DNA of 13,594 bases from Bacteriovoracaceae bacterium (GCA_947446835.1 CANFHS010000043.1:1-13594); one strand, 5' to 3'; counted from the stretch's first letter, positions 1 to 6,785 are shown. The notes: generated by a model from the letters alone, not told the origin. Numbers and translations are program-made.

Positions 1-280
1 AGTGCAGGCGCTGAAGATCCCCCTGCGCTTCGTGGGATTCTCGGTCTGCCTGGTGGAACAAGCCAACCAGATCCTGAATTTCACCTGCGGCGGCCAGATC
101 GAGTCCTTTTACGTGCCCTTTGTGTGCCGCGAATGCGGCATCGACCTGGTGGGTCTCTTCGAGACCGCGCCCCTGAAAAAGGGCGGCGTCCGCCTTCCCG
201 CCCTTCGATGCTCCAAGTGTGGGGGAAGGGCCCAGTTTGACGACATCGAAGAAGAATATTTCAGCTTCCTGAGACGCTGA
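1..280 (+). CDS. STAS-like protein with C-terminal zinc ribbon, 5' end outside window
   Basis: Only the last ~92 residues are present; the frame is open to the left edge, so the GTG at base 2 is probably internal. The visible part starts with a hydrophobic strand/helix segment (IPLRFVGFSVCLVEQANQI) that looks like the last part of a STAS (anti-sigma-factor antagonist) domain. It then carries two CxxC pairs, CREC near residue 42 and CSKC near residue 70, which would form a zinc ribbon, and ends in an acidic/aromatic tail. The next gene, 17 bases downstream on the same strand, encodes a HATPase of the anti-sigma-factor kind, which fits a partner-switch pair. The zinc-ribbon pairs are seen directly; the STAS assignment is inference from a short remnant and could be wrong. 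Confidence 0.7.
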   Translation, partial: VQALKIPLRFVGFSVCLVEQANQILNFTCGGQIESFYVPFVCRECGIDLVGLFETAPLKKGGVRLPALRCSKCGGRAQFDDIEEEYFSFLRR

Positions 281-297
281 CCGGGGAAACCAGACAC

Positions 298-1272
298 TTG
301 CCCAACACCTTGCTTCTCATCTCCGACCGACCCGAAGACCAGGCCTTTGCCCAGGCCGTGGCCAACGCCAATGGTTTCACCATGCAAAGCACCCAGGGCG
401 CGACCCACGGGGTCGAGGTCATCCTGCAGCAGCACCCGTCGGTGGTGTTCGTGGACGTTTCGACCGAAGAGCTCTACCAGGCGTTTGAGACCGCCATCCA
501 GGACACGGTGGGGCTGTTCTCCGACCGCATCAACTCGAACGTGATCCACTTCATCAGCTCGGCCGAGCTGGAAGATGTGCCTTACCTGATCCGCTCGCCG
601 CTCTTCGGACATTTCCTGACCCGCCGCGAAGGCCGGGCCGAGGAAGCCGGACGTCTATACGGGCGCCTGGTGCATCACGCGGCCCAGAAGCAGGCCTTCG
701 GCATCCAGGGGCTCCTGGCTCCCGGCACCAAGATCCAGGTGGTCAAGGTCCAGGCCTCCAACCAGAAGAGCGACGCCGTCGAGGCGGTCCGCAACTTCGC
801 CATCGCGGCGCGCTTCCAGACCCGCATGGCCACGGTCATCGCAAATGCCGTGGACGAGATCCTCATGAACTCCATCTTCGACGCCCCGGTCGACGAGCTG
901 GGCCGGCCCCTCTACAAGGCCACGGCCCGCACCACGGTGCTCAAGCTGGAAGGGCGGCACTCGGTCGAAATGCACGTGGGATTCGACGGCGAGTACATCG
1001 CCATCGGCGCCGTGGACCGCTTCGGAAGCCTCGACAAGAACAGCCTGCTGACACACGTGTCGCGGACTTACACGGACGAGGAATACAAGGTGAAGAACAC
1101 GGCCGCTTCGGCCGGGATCGGGCTGGCCACGGTCTACCGTTCGGGCGGGAGCCTCTTTTTCGCCTCCGAGAACCGGGTCAAGACCGAGGTGGTGGCCCTT
1201 TTCAAGCGCACCCAGAACTACCGCGACTTCAAGAGCCAGTTCCGCTTCCTGTCGACCCAGTTCTATTTCTGA
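298..1272 (+). CDS. Receiver-like domain fused to GHKL ATPase (anti-sigma factor-type) domain
   Basis: A 324-residue protein. Residues 1-110 look like a response-regulator fold: strand TLLLISD at 4-10, strand VVFVDV at 49-54 with Asp53 where phosphorylation would be expected. The C-terminal half is a GHKL/HATPase_c domain: N-box around 179-194 with Glu187 and Asn191 (NAVDEILMNS), a D-x-F-G segment at 240-243, and a glycine-rich SAGIGL at 271-276. There is no DHp dimerisation helix with a phospho-accepting His, so it resembles SpoIIAB/RsbW-like kinases rather than classic sensor kinases. The start is TTG; it places the first strand directly at the N terminus, with GGGGAAA about 8 bases upstream. 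It likely acts with the preceding STAS-like protein in partner switching. Target unknown. Confidence 0.85.
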   Translation: MPNTLLLISDRPEDQAFAQAVANANGFTMQSTQGATHGVEVILQQHPSVVFVDVSTEELYQAFETAIQDTVGLFSDRINSNVIHFISSAELEDVPYLIRSPLFGHFLTRREGRAEEAGRLYGRLVHHAAQKQAFGIQGLLAPGTKIQVVKVQASNQKSDAVEAVRNFAIAARFQTRMATVIANAVDEILMNSIFDAPVDELGRPLYKATARTTVLKLEGRHSVEMHVGFDGEYIAIGAVDRFGSLDKNSLLTHVSRTYTDEEYKVKNTAASAGIGLATVYRSGGSLFFASENRVKTEVVALFKRTQNYRDFKSQFRFLSTQFYF

Positions 1273-1302
1273 GTCGGAGGGCTTTCTGGTAGGGAAGGAG
1301 CG

Positions 1303-1929
1303 ATGAAGACCCTGCCCCACGTGATGATCCTGGCCTCGGGCTCGCCCCGGCGCATCGAGCTCCTGAGGACCGCGGGTTTCGAGCCCCGCGTGATCAAACC
1401 CGAGGTGGACGAAACTCCCCGCCGCGGCGAGACGGCACGGGCCATGGTCAGGCGCCTGGCCGTTGCCAAGGCGCGCGCCGTGGCTGCCGGGCTCGAGGCT
1501 TCGCCCGCCGGCCTGCAGCTCATCATCGCCGCCGACACCACGGTGGTGGCTCCGGGCAGTGGCCGCATCCTGGGCAAGCCCGACGATGCAGCTCACGCGC
1601 TCAGGATGCTGGCTTCGCTGTCGGGACGCACGCATTCGGTGCTGACCGGCTACTGCGTGATCGCGGTCCAGCCCGGCAAGAACACCCTCGAATTCGCGCG
1701 CGTCGTGGCCTCACGGGTGCGCATGCGAAAGGTCTCCAGGAACCTGCTCCAGCAATATGTGGCCACCGGAGAACCCCTGGACAAGGCCGGCGCGTACGGC
1801 ATCCAGGGCATCGGCTCGGTCCTGGTGGAATCGGTGAGCGGAAGCTTTGCCAACGTCGTGGGCCTTCCCATCGCCCAGCTCGTGGCCGACCTCGAAGAGC
1901 GCTTCCGGATCTACAGGGCCCGGCCGTGA
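1303..1929 (+). CDS. maf: Maf family nucleoside triphosphate pyrophosphatase
   Basis: A 208-residue protein of normal length for Maf/YhdE, a house-cleaning enzyme that cleaves non-canonical or surplus NTPs (dTTP/UTP in the YhdE subgroup) to the NMP and pyrophosphate. Family motifs are all present in order: ASGSPRR at 11-17, AADTTV with catalytic Asp78 at 76-81, GKP at 91-93, SGRTHSVLTG around 107-116, GEPLDKAGAYGIQG at 156-169 and NVVGLP at 184-189. Lys92 and Gln168 fit the YhdE (dTTP/UTP) subgroup; that substrate assignment is by family resemblance. The ATG follows AAGGAG with an unusually short 2-base gap, so GTG 1321 or ATG 1324 are possible alternatives. The stop overlaps the next start (GTGA), indicating translational coupling with the YggS-type gene. 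Confidence 0.96.
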   Translation: MKTLPHVMILASGSPRRIELLRTAGFEPRVIKPEVDETPRRGETARAMVRRLAVAKARAVAAGLEASPAGLQLIIAADTTVVAPGSGRILGKPDDAAHALRMLASLSGRTHSVLTGYCVIAVQPGKNTLEFARVVASRVRMRKVSRNLLQQYVATGEPLDKAGAYGIQGIGSVLVESVSGSFANVVGLPIAQLVADLEERFRIYRARP

Positions 1930-2621
1930 CGGACCTGGAAACCCGCTACCAGGCCATCCGCGAACGGATCCGCAAGGCCGCCCTGCGTTCGGGGCGAGAG
2001 GACTCTTCAGTCACGTTGATGGCCGTTTCCAAGACCCAATCCGCCGACGCGGTCGAGGCCCTCTGGAAGCTCGGGCACCGGGACTTCGGCGAGAACTATG
2101 CCCAGGAGCTTCTCGAAAAAGCCCGGGAGCTGTCCCGCCGCGGCTGCGAGGGCATCCGCTGGCATTTCATCGGCCACCTGCAGACCAACAAGGTCAAGGC
2201 GCTGCTCCCGGCCGTGCAGGCCATCCATTCGGTGGATTCGCTCAAGCTGGCCCAGGAAATCGACAAGCGCTGGCGCGCCTTGGGCAAGGCCCACCCCCTG
2301 GAGGTCTTCCTGGAGGTCAACCTGGATGGGGAAGAGTCCAAATCAGGCCTTGCCTCCGGTGCAGTGGCGCCCTTGGTCCAGGAAATGCGCGCCCTACCCG
2401 GCCTGCGCCTGGCAGGCCTCATGGCCATTCCGGCCCCTCGGGGACCGGATCAGGACGAGGCCGAGCCCTTCCGGAGGCTCCGGGAGCTGGAATCAGGCCT
2501 CCACCCCCTTTCCAAAGGGGGCCTTTCCATGGGAATGAGCGGTGACTTCGAAACCGCGATTGCCGAAGGCGCAACCCACGTGCGGGTCGGCACCGCCCTT
2601 TTTGGTGAGAGAAGAAGATGA
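1926..2621 (+). CDS. yggS: YggS/PLPBP family pyridoxal phosphate-binding protein
   Basis: A 231-residue single-domain alanine-racemase-fold protein that binds PLP and takes part in vitamin B6 and amino-acid homeostasis without a known enzymatic activity. PLP-linked Lys36 sits in AVSKTQ (33-38); HFIGHLQTNK at 80-89, the HSVDS segment at 101-105, and the C-terminal MGMSGDF...AI.EG.THVRVGTALFG block are all typical of the family. The start is GTG within the GTGA overlap with maf; its stop overlaps the next ATG (ATGA), so maf, this gene and the PLP enzyme gene are coupled. A PLP carrier next to a PLP-dependent enzyme makes functional sense, although yggS also occurs in many unrelated neighbourhoods. 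Confidence 0.96.
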   Translation: MTDLETRYQAIRERIRKAALRSGREDSSVTLMAVSKTQSADAVEALWKLGHRDFGENYAQELLEKARELSRRGCEGIRWHFIGHLQTNKVKALLPAVQAIHSVDSLKLAQEIDKRWRALGKAHPLEVFLEVNLDGEESKSGLASGAVAPLVQEMRALPGLRLAGLMAIPAPRGPDQDEAEPFRRLRELESGLHPLSKGGLSMGMSGDFETAIAEGATHVRVGTALFGERRR

Positions 2622-3829
2622 AGAAATCCGAGCAGGCCATCCGTGACGTCCAGCATTTCGGCGAAGAAGGCGGCGTGGTCCCGGTGGTGGACGTGGCCGT
2701 CACCTCGACCTTCCTGAACCCGCTCGACATGGAACGCACGTTCCGGGGCGAGCTGCAGGGCTGCTACCTTTACAGCCGCCACTCGAACCCCTCGGTCAAC
2801 GCGTTCTCCCAGAAGCTGGCCGCAATGGAAGGCTCCGAAGCCGCGCTGGGCGTGGCCTCCGGCATGGCGGCCATCGCTTCGGCCGTGGAAGCCATCTGCA
2901 CGGCCAAGGGTCCGGGCGGCCACATCGTCAGCTCACGCACGGTTTACGGAGGCACCTGGGCGCTCTTCAACAACCTGCTGCCCAAGCGCGGAATTTCAGT
3001 CACCTTCGTGGATCCGACCGACACCGAAGCCTTCGAAAAGGCCATCCGCCCGGACACGCGGCTCCTCTACACCGAAACCGTATCCAACCCGCTCCTGACG
3101 GTCAGCGACCTGCCGGCCCTCTCGAAGGTGGCCAAGCGCCACAAGATCCCGCTCGTGGTCGACAACACCTTTGCCCCGATGCTGGTCTCGGCCACGCGAC
3201 AGGGGGCCGACGTGGTGCTCTACTCGTGCACCAAGTACCTGTCGGGTTCGGCCGATCTCATTGCCGGAGCCGTCTGCGCCAGGCGCGAGTTCATCGACCA
3301 GCTCATCGACATCAACGTGGGCCCGGTCATGCTGAACGGTCCGGTCATGGACGCCCGCGTGGCGCACGAGCTGTACCTGCGGCTGGACCACCTGCCCATC
3401 CGGATGCGCGCCCATAGCGAGGCCGCGCTGCACCTGGCGCGGGTCCTGGACGAGGCAAACATCCCGCTCATCTACCCGGGCCTGAAAAGCCACCCCCAGC
3501 ACGCGCTGATCCGCTCCATGCTGAGCGAAGGCGCGGGCTTTGGCGGGATGATCACCGTGGACTGCGGTACCCCCGAAAAGGCCCTGGACGTGGCCTCCCG
3601 GCTGCAGCAGGAGAAATTCGGCCTTTATGCCGTCAGCCTGGGCTTTTCGCGCACCCTGATCAGCTGCCCGGCGCTGTCCACCTCGAGCGAAATTCCCGAG
3701 GAAGAACAGAGCAAGATGGGGCTTTCGCCCGGCCTTTTGCGCCTGTCGATCGGCTACCTCGGCGACCTCGAGGTCATGGCCCGGCGGTTCCTGGATTGCT
3801 GGAAAGCCGTCCATCCGGGCCGCGGGTGA
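2618..3829 (+). CDS. Cys/Met metabolism PLP-dependent enzyme (trans-sulfuration family)
   Basis: A 403-residue fold-type I PLP enzyme of the cystathionine gamma-synthase/gamma-lyase, O-acylhomoserine sulfhydrylase and methionine gamma-lyase family. The PLP lysine is Lys206 in SCTKYLSG (203-210). DNTF at 182-185 contributes the Asp for the pyridine nitrogen, YSRHSNPS at 52-59 supplies phosphate-binding Tyr/Arg from the partner subunit, and VYGGT at 109-113 contains the ring-stacking Tyr110. The residue after Tyr-Gly is Gly112, where methionine gamma-lyases have a Cys, which argues against that activity. The exact substrate cannot be told from sequence alone. ATGA overlap with the upstream gene. 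It is the last gene of the operon; it is followed by a short leader and tRNA-Arg. Confidence 0.92.
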   Translation: MKKSEQAIRDVQHFGEEGGVVPVVDVAVTSTFLNPLDMERTFRGELQGCYLYSRHSNPSVNAFSQKLAAMEGSEAALGVASGMAAIASAVEAICTAKGPGGHIVSSRTVYGGTWALFNNLLPKRGISVTFVDPTDTEAFEKAIRPDTRLLYTETVSNPLLTVSDLPALSKVAKRHKIPLVVDNTFAPMLVSATRQGADVVLYSCTKYLSGSADLIAGAVCARREFIDQLIDINVGPVMLNGPVMDARVAHELYLRLDHLPIRMRAHSEAALHLARVLDEANIPLIYPGLKSHPQHALIRSMLSEGAGFGGMITVDCGTPEKALDVASRLQQEKFGLYAVSLGFSRTLISCPALSTSSEIPEEEQSKMGLSPGLLRLSIGYLGDLEVMARRFLDCWKAVHPGRG

Positions 3830-3841
3830 CTGAAACCCCCC

Positions 3842-3870
3842 TTGGCTTCCCGGTAAGGGTCGGGTAATAG
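3842..3870 (+). promoter_or_regulatory. Possible promoter for tRNA-Arg
   Basis: TTGGCT (3842-3847) and TAATAG (3865-3870) are separated by exactly 17 bases and lie 28 bases before the mature tRNA 5' end. The -35 matches 4 of 6 consensus bases and the -10 only 3 of 6, so the site is weak by sequence; the location is the main support. The tRNA could instead be read through from the upstream operon. Confidence 0.35.
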
Positions 3871-3884
3871 GACACCCCAGACTG

Positions 3885-3894
3885 TTTTTTTTTT
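3885..3894 (+). other. Run of ten T upstream of tRNA-Arg
   Basis: Ten consecutive T lie between the operon end and the tRNA. Only a weak GGGT/ACCC hairpin (3857-3860 with 3874-3877) precedes it, so it is a poor intrinsic terminator candidate for the 1-3829 operon. It may simply be part of the processed 5' leader of the tRNA precursor. Confidence 0.4.
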
Positions 3895-3897
3895 CGC

Positions 3898-3974
<77 letters not shown>

Positions 3975-3990
3975 TTCTGATCCAGACAGC

Positions 3991-4027
3991 AAAGAGGGGA
4001 TCGGTCAACCTGACCGATCCCCTCTTT
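3991..4027. terminator. Bidirectional intrinsic terminator between tRNA-Arg and convergent gene
   Basis: A perfect 17-bp stem (3991-4007 with 4011-4027) has a 3-base loop ACC. The arms start with AAAGAGGGG and end with CCCCTCTTT, followed by TGCGTTT, so transcripts on either strand end in a U-rich flank. It sits 17 bases after the tRNA and 37 bases beyond the stop codon of the minus-strand gene at 4064, and would serve both. Confidence 0.88.
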
Positions 4028-4052
4028 GCGTTTACGGCCCCTATCCGATGGC

Positions 4053-4067
4053 GGAAGCCCGGGTCAC
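4053..4067 (+). repeat. 15-base direct repeat, copy 1
   Basis: GGAAGCCCGGGTCAC; identical to 4981-4995. This copy covers the stop codon of the minus-strand gene at 4064. See the finding on the flanked single-gene segment. Confidence 0.6.
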
Positions 4068-4873
4068 TCGAGCGCCTGTCGTTTGCAGGCCTGGATGAGC
4101 TTGTTGGCCACGGTATTCAGCTTGCTGGTGACGTACTGGGTGTCGCGACCATTCATCACGGCCAAGGTGATGTGGCCGGCAGTGGAGTTGGGAGTGCTGC
4201 TGTCCTGGCCCAGGCCCGATCCGGTCTGGTCCTTGACGACGGTCTTGGTGGAAAGAAGGACCTTGGGGTGCTTGCCGGTGTAATTCAGGCCGATCGAGGC
4301 CATGTCATGCTCATAGCCGCCCATGATTTCCGCCAGCATCGGGGTGTCGCCGATCAGATCCTTTCCGGCCTCCGACGGAGGATTCTTCTCGTCGGAGTTC
4401 TTCTCGAACAGCTCATCCCTGCCGTCGATTTCCCCCCAATTGAAGGAGTACTTGTACGTATGGGTCGACTCGGAATGGGCCACATCGACAAAACCCAGCG
4501 GAGAAAACGGGTAGGATTTCCGGACAACCTTCCTCTGGGCGACGCTGAATTCGATCAGGGCGTTGCAGCCTGGATTGCCGATCAGTCTGGCTCCGAGCGC
4601 CACCACCGAAGTGATATTTCCCTCGACGGAAGCCAGCGTCGCGTACTTCGGGTACATCGTGCTGGCCACGCGGAGGTACTTTTTCAGCTCAGCCACCTGC
4701 TCTTCGACCGTGCGCTTGGCTTCCGCAAGGGACATCCTGGGCTCGACCTTCCTGACAGGCGGCTCTTCCGACTGCCCAAGCTGATCCCGGAAGGAAATGG
4801 AAGATTCGGCCTCCGCCTTCGCGACGGACGCCAGCACAAGGGACAACAAAAACACGACTTTCAATTTTTTCAT
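4064..4873 (-). CDS. Exported protein of unknown function
   Basis: A 269-residue protein that I do not recognise. The N terminus is a clear Sec signal peptide, MKKLKVVFLLSLVLASVAKA, with probable cleavage after residue 20 (AKA/EAE). The ATG at 4873 was chosen over an upstream TTG because it begins the Lys-Lys signal peptide; no good ribosome-binding site is visible. Residues 45-75 are charged and helical (SLAEAKRTVEEQVAELKK), possibly a short coiled coil. The middle is aromatic and Ser/Thr-rich (THTYKYSFNWGEID around 137-150), and the C terminus is another helix. It has just two cysteines in the mature part (103 and 263). It converges on tRNA-Arg, shares its terminator, and looks less GC-rich than the flanking housekeeping genes. 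Possibly a recently acquired or fast-evolving periplasmic protein. Confidence 0.8.
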   Translation of the reverse strand: MKKLKVVFLLSLVLASVAKAEAESSISFRDQLGQSEEPPVRKVEPRMSLAEAKRTVEEQVAELKKYLRVASTMYPKYATLASVEGNITSVVALGARLIGNPGCNALIEFSVAQRKVVRKSYPFSPLGFVDVAHSESTHTYKYSFNWGEIDGRDELFEKNSDEKNPPSEAGKDLIGDTPMLAEIMGGYEHDMASIGLNYTGKHPKVLLSTKTVVKDQTGSGLGQDSSTPNSTAGHITLAVMNGRDTQYVTSKLNTVANKLIQACKRQALE

Positions 4874-4980
4874 GCCGGGCGGACTAACAGTGCCGTACAA
4901 CTCGAGTCAATTAAATTGAAACGGTGAGATAAATTTAACCCCAGGGGATAAGCCCGGACCGAGCTGAGGACCCGCTGAGA

Positions 4981-4995
4981 GGAAGCCCGGGTCAC
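4981..4995 (+). repeat. 15-base direct repeat, copy 2
   Basis: GGAAGCCCGGGTCAC; identical to 4053-4067. It lies in the divergent spacer between the exported-protein gene and the lipoprotein gene. The rest of the spacer (4874-5054) has an AT-rich core (TTAAATTGAAACGG and ATAAATTTAA around 4911-4937) that probably holds the promoter of the minus-strand gene, with no confident -35/-10 pair. Confidence 0.6.
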
Positions 4996-5054
4996 CGATG
5001 ACACATTCCGGGCCCTATGGCCGCGCGCCAGGCTTTAAGTCGGGGGAACTTTCC

Positions 5055-5378
5055 GTGAGCCATTCGACCCATGGACGTCCTTTTATCCAGATCGGGGTAC
5101 TGGGAATCACGCTGGCCGTTCTGGGAGCTTGCACGGCCACCTCGAAGATCAGCAAAAGCCCGTTCACCATGGAACAAACCCCGACCTCCACCAGCGGTGG
5201 CTTCAGCTCCCTGGCCCATTGTCTGGGAGCCAAGGATTACCGCGTTTACGTGCTGCCGCAGCCGCGGGACATCCAGGTGGATGGCACAGGCCAGATCCTG
5301 GGAATCCAGAACGCGGTCTATCGCTGTGCAGGCAGGCAGGCTTTGCGGGAACCAAGGAGCTCCAGGCGTTGGCCCTGA
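5055..5378 (+). CDS. Small lipoprotein, frame broken near its C-terminus
   Basis: Starts at GTG 5055 with GGGGGAA (5042-5047) about 7 bases upstream. The first 26 residues form a lipoprotein signal: Arg8, a hydrophobic core, and the lipobox LGAC with Cys26 as the lipidated residue. The mature part is short, Ser/Thr-rich at first, then SLAHCLGAKDYRVYVLPQP and a second Cys in VYRCAG. In this frame it ends with an Arg/Pro-rich junk-like tail at 5378. Another frame carries a protein-like ending just after a GCAG repeat (5328-5340), so the intact gene would run to 5437. No family recognised; there is no CxxCH haem motif. It is divergent from the exported-protein gene at 4064 and convergent with the phosphoesterase gene. 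Confidence 0.7.
   Translation: MSHSTHGRPFIQIGVLGITLAVLGACTATSKISKSPFTMEQTPTSTSGGFSSLAHCLGAKDYRVYVLPQPRDIQVDGTGQILGIQNAVYRCAGRQALREPRSSRRWP
5328..5340 (+). repeat. Tetranucleotide repeat (GCAG)3 at frameshift point
   Basis: GCAGGCAGGCAGG, just over three copies of GCAG, lies inside the lipoprotein gene where the coding frame switches. Adding one unit or removing two restores the downstream frame; with two units removed, the joined reading is YRCAGFAGTKEL. Three copies is short for slippage-driven phase variation, so a simple mutation or an assembly indel is equally possible. Confidence 0.6.
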
Positions 5379-5437
5379 CTCCAGGCGAAAAGGGCGATCT
5401 GGCGGCCTTCCTGAAAGCACTCAAAGCGCTGGACTGA
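5341..5437 (+). pseudogene. Displaced C-terminal tail of the frameshifted lipoprotein
   Basis: In the frame of positions 2 mod 3, codons from about 5341 onward read FAGTKELQALALTPGEKG, followed by a helix ending AFLKALKALD and a stop at 5435-5437. The pattern LxLTxxExxDLxAFLxxL resembles the closing helix of dihaem peroxidase and other c-type cytochrome-like proteins. Upstream of the GCAG repeat this frame is junk-like (Arg/Pro/His-rich), and downstream the lipoprotein frame becomes junk. That reciprocal switch is the main evidence for a frameshift. No cytochrome function is claimed, as no haem-binding motif exists upstream. Confidence 0.6.
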
Positions 5438-5475
5438 ATTCTTGGCGGCCCGCGCTGCCCGGTAGGAAGACCCTC

Positions 5476-6348
5476 TCATTGCTCCTTCCAGATTCCGGTG
5501 ATCGGTGGTGCGCTCTGGTCGCCCCGCCCGAGGGTCCCGAGCCGGAAACGATCCTCGACCAGCTTGAGCAGGCTGGTGTGATCAGCCCGTTCATCCCAGG
5601 TGGAACCGGGTCGTACTCCCGCTCCATAGAGGACGGTGTAAATGCCGTTGTCCTCGGTGGTCCCGCTTTCGTCAAACGTCACGACCAGCAGCAAGCCCTC
5701 CGGGAACCTGTCGCCCAGGCTCGGCAGGAATTTTTCGGAAAGCCAGCGGTCAGCGAACGCGACGCCCCGGTCATGGCCGTCGTTGTCCAGATCGGGAACA
5801 TAGATCGAAAAATCCGGAAGACGCCTGTTCCTGGCGTCCTGGGCAAGCTGGGAGGAAGGCACCATCCGCGCGCACCGTGCGGCGGAATCCTGCACGTTGG
5901 AGAAGCTCACGAAGGGATTGTGCTTGCGCACGTAACGTCCCGACTTCTGCCCCTGGAAACAGGCGCCCGGATAGCCCTCGAGGTACGCCTTCCAGGAACG
6001 GCCTTTTTCCTCGAGCAGGTTTCCGAGATGCCGGGCAACGATCCGGACCGGATCGTTGCTCCTGACACCATGGGTGCTGCCCGAGACCAAGGCCAGGTAA
6101 TTGGGCTGCGAGGGGCGAGCCTCCCCATGGAAGCGGGTCAGCAAGGCGCCCCGCTCAGCCAGGCTCTTCAAGCCCGGCTGGGCAAGCGCCTGGTCGGAAT
6201 CGGTGTTCTCCAGGACCACCACCAGAACCTTGTCGAACCCCTTGTCGGACGCCTGGCCGAGCCGGGGCGGATCGCCGGCCGAGGAGGCGGCGACCGGGAA
6301 CAGCACGGCCGACAACAGCCCGATCGAGGCCAGTTTGAAGCACTTCAT
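5476..6348 (-). CDS. Secreted phosphoesterase (acid phosphatase AcpA/phospholipase C-like)
   Basis: A 290-residue protein that starts at ATG 6348, preceded by AGGGTAACGGG. It has a Sec signal peptide (MKCFKLASIGLLSAVLFPVA, probable cleavage after about residue 24). The rest matches the alkaline-phosphatase-fold phosphoesterase family (PF04185): VLVVVLENTD at 41-50 with metal-ligand Glu47/Asn48, RPSQPNYLALVSG at 78-90 with a candidate nucleophile Ser80, YVPDLDNDGHD at 183-193, DRWL at 200-203, VTFDES at 223-228 with Asp226/Glu227, and a late DHTS at 256-259. It would hydrolyse phosphate esters in the periplasm or outside the cell; the substrate is unknown. At 290 residues it is shorter than classical phospholipase C. 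It lies 37 bases downstream of the lipoprotein gene on the same strand, probably in one operon. Confidence 0.9.
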   Translation of the reverse strand: MKCFKLASIGLLSAVLFPVAASSAGDPPRLGQASDKGFDKVLVVVLENTDSDQALAQPGLKSLAERGALLTRFHGEARPSQPNYLALVSGSTHGVRSNDPVRIVARHLGNLLEEKGRSWKAYLEGYPGACFQGQKSGRYVRKHNPFVSFSNVQDSAARCARMVPSSQLAQDARNRRLPDFSIYVPDLDNDGHDRGVAFADRWLSEKFLPSLGDRFPEGLLLVVTFDESGTTEDNGIYTVLYGAGVRPGSTWDERADHTSLLKLVEDRFRLGTLGRGDQSAPPITGIWKEQ

Positions 6349-6385
6349 CCCGTTACCCTGACGAGTTCCGGGGATGAAGGTCAAG

Positions 6386-6745
6386 TCACTGGATGTCGAG
6401 CCGCTCGGTCAGCATCGAGACGTCGGCACCCAATTGGTAGACGTCGTTGCCGTAGGCGCAGGCCGAGCTGGCTTTGGAAGCCGCCGACAGCATCGTCGAA
6501 TTGACCGAGGCGTTCGCGGGAATCAGCTCGATGGTTTCGGTTCCATCAAAGATGGCCGCGCGGTCGGCCGCAAGCGAGTAGACGTAGCCGCAAACCGAAT
6601 ACTGGTAGCCGCCCGTCTGGGGGCTCGGATTCCGGGTCAGCTGCGACTGCTGCTTCCGTGAGGAAGGGCTCATCGGGCCGCAGGCCACCAGCGCCACCGC
6701 AGCCAGGGGGATCATCAGAAAGAGGGAACGATTCAGGAATTTCAT
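6386..6745 (-). CDS. Small lipoprotein of unknown function
   Basis: A 119-residue protein. ATG 6745 is preferred over ATG 6751 because AAGGAG (6755-6760) then has a 9-base gap instead of 3. The N terminus is MKFLNRSLFLMIPLAAVALV followed by lipobox LVAC, with lipid-modified Cys22 and Gly23. After a Ser/Gln/Pro-rich linker (25-45) comes a compact domain of about 70 residues with two further cysteines (52 and 96) that could form a disulfide: YSVCGYVYSLAADRAAIF and SSACAYGNDVYQLGADV. Gly23 at +2 does not suggest inner-membrane retention, so outer-membrane placement is likely. First gene of a probable pair with the secreted phosphoesterase. No family recognised. Confidence 0.82.
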   Translation of the reverse strand: MKFLNRSLFLMIPLAAVALVACGPMSPSSRKQQSQLTRNPSPQTGGYQYSVCGYVYSLAADRAAIFDGTETIELIPANASVNSTMLSAASKASSACAYGNDVYQLGADVSMLTERLDIQ

Positions 6746-6769
6746 ACTCATCAGCTCCTTGTCCGTGGC

Positions 6770-6785
6770 CCCCTTGAGCAAGGGG
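6770..6785 (-). other. Hairpin in the leader of the lipoprotein gene
   Basis: CCCCTT (6770-6775) pairs with AAGGGG (6780-6785) around GAGC. It lies upstream of the lipoprotein ribosome-binding site on the minus strand. There is no U-tract, so it is not a terminator; it may be a leader structure or chance. Confidence 0.3.

Noticed and set aside
5341..5437. c-type cytochrome identity for the lipoprotein
   Set aside because: The closing helix resembles cytochrome/peroxidase tails, but no CxxCH haem-binding motif occurs anywhere upstream in either frame.
5071..6504. 477-codon plus-strand open frame
   Set aside because: It covers the phosphoesterase gene in antisense; the minus-strand reading has a signal peptide and complete catalytic motifs.
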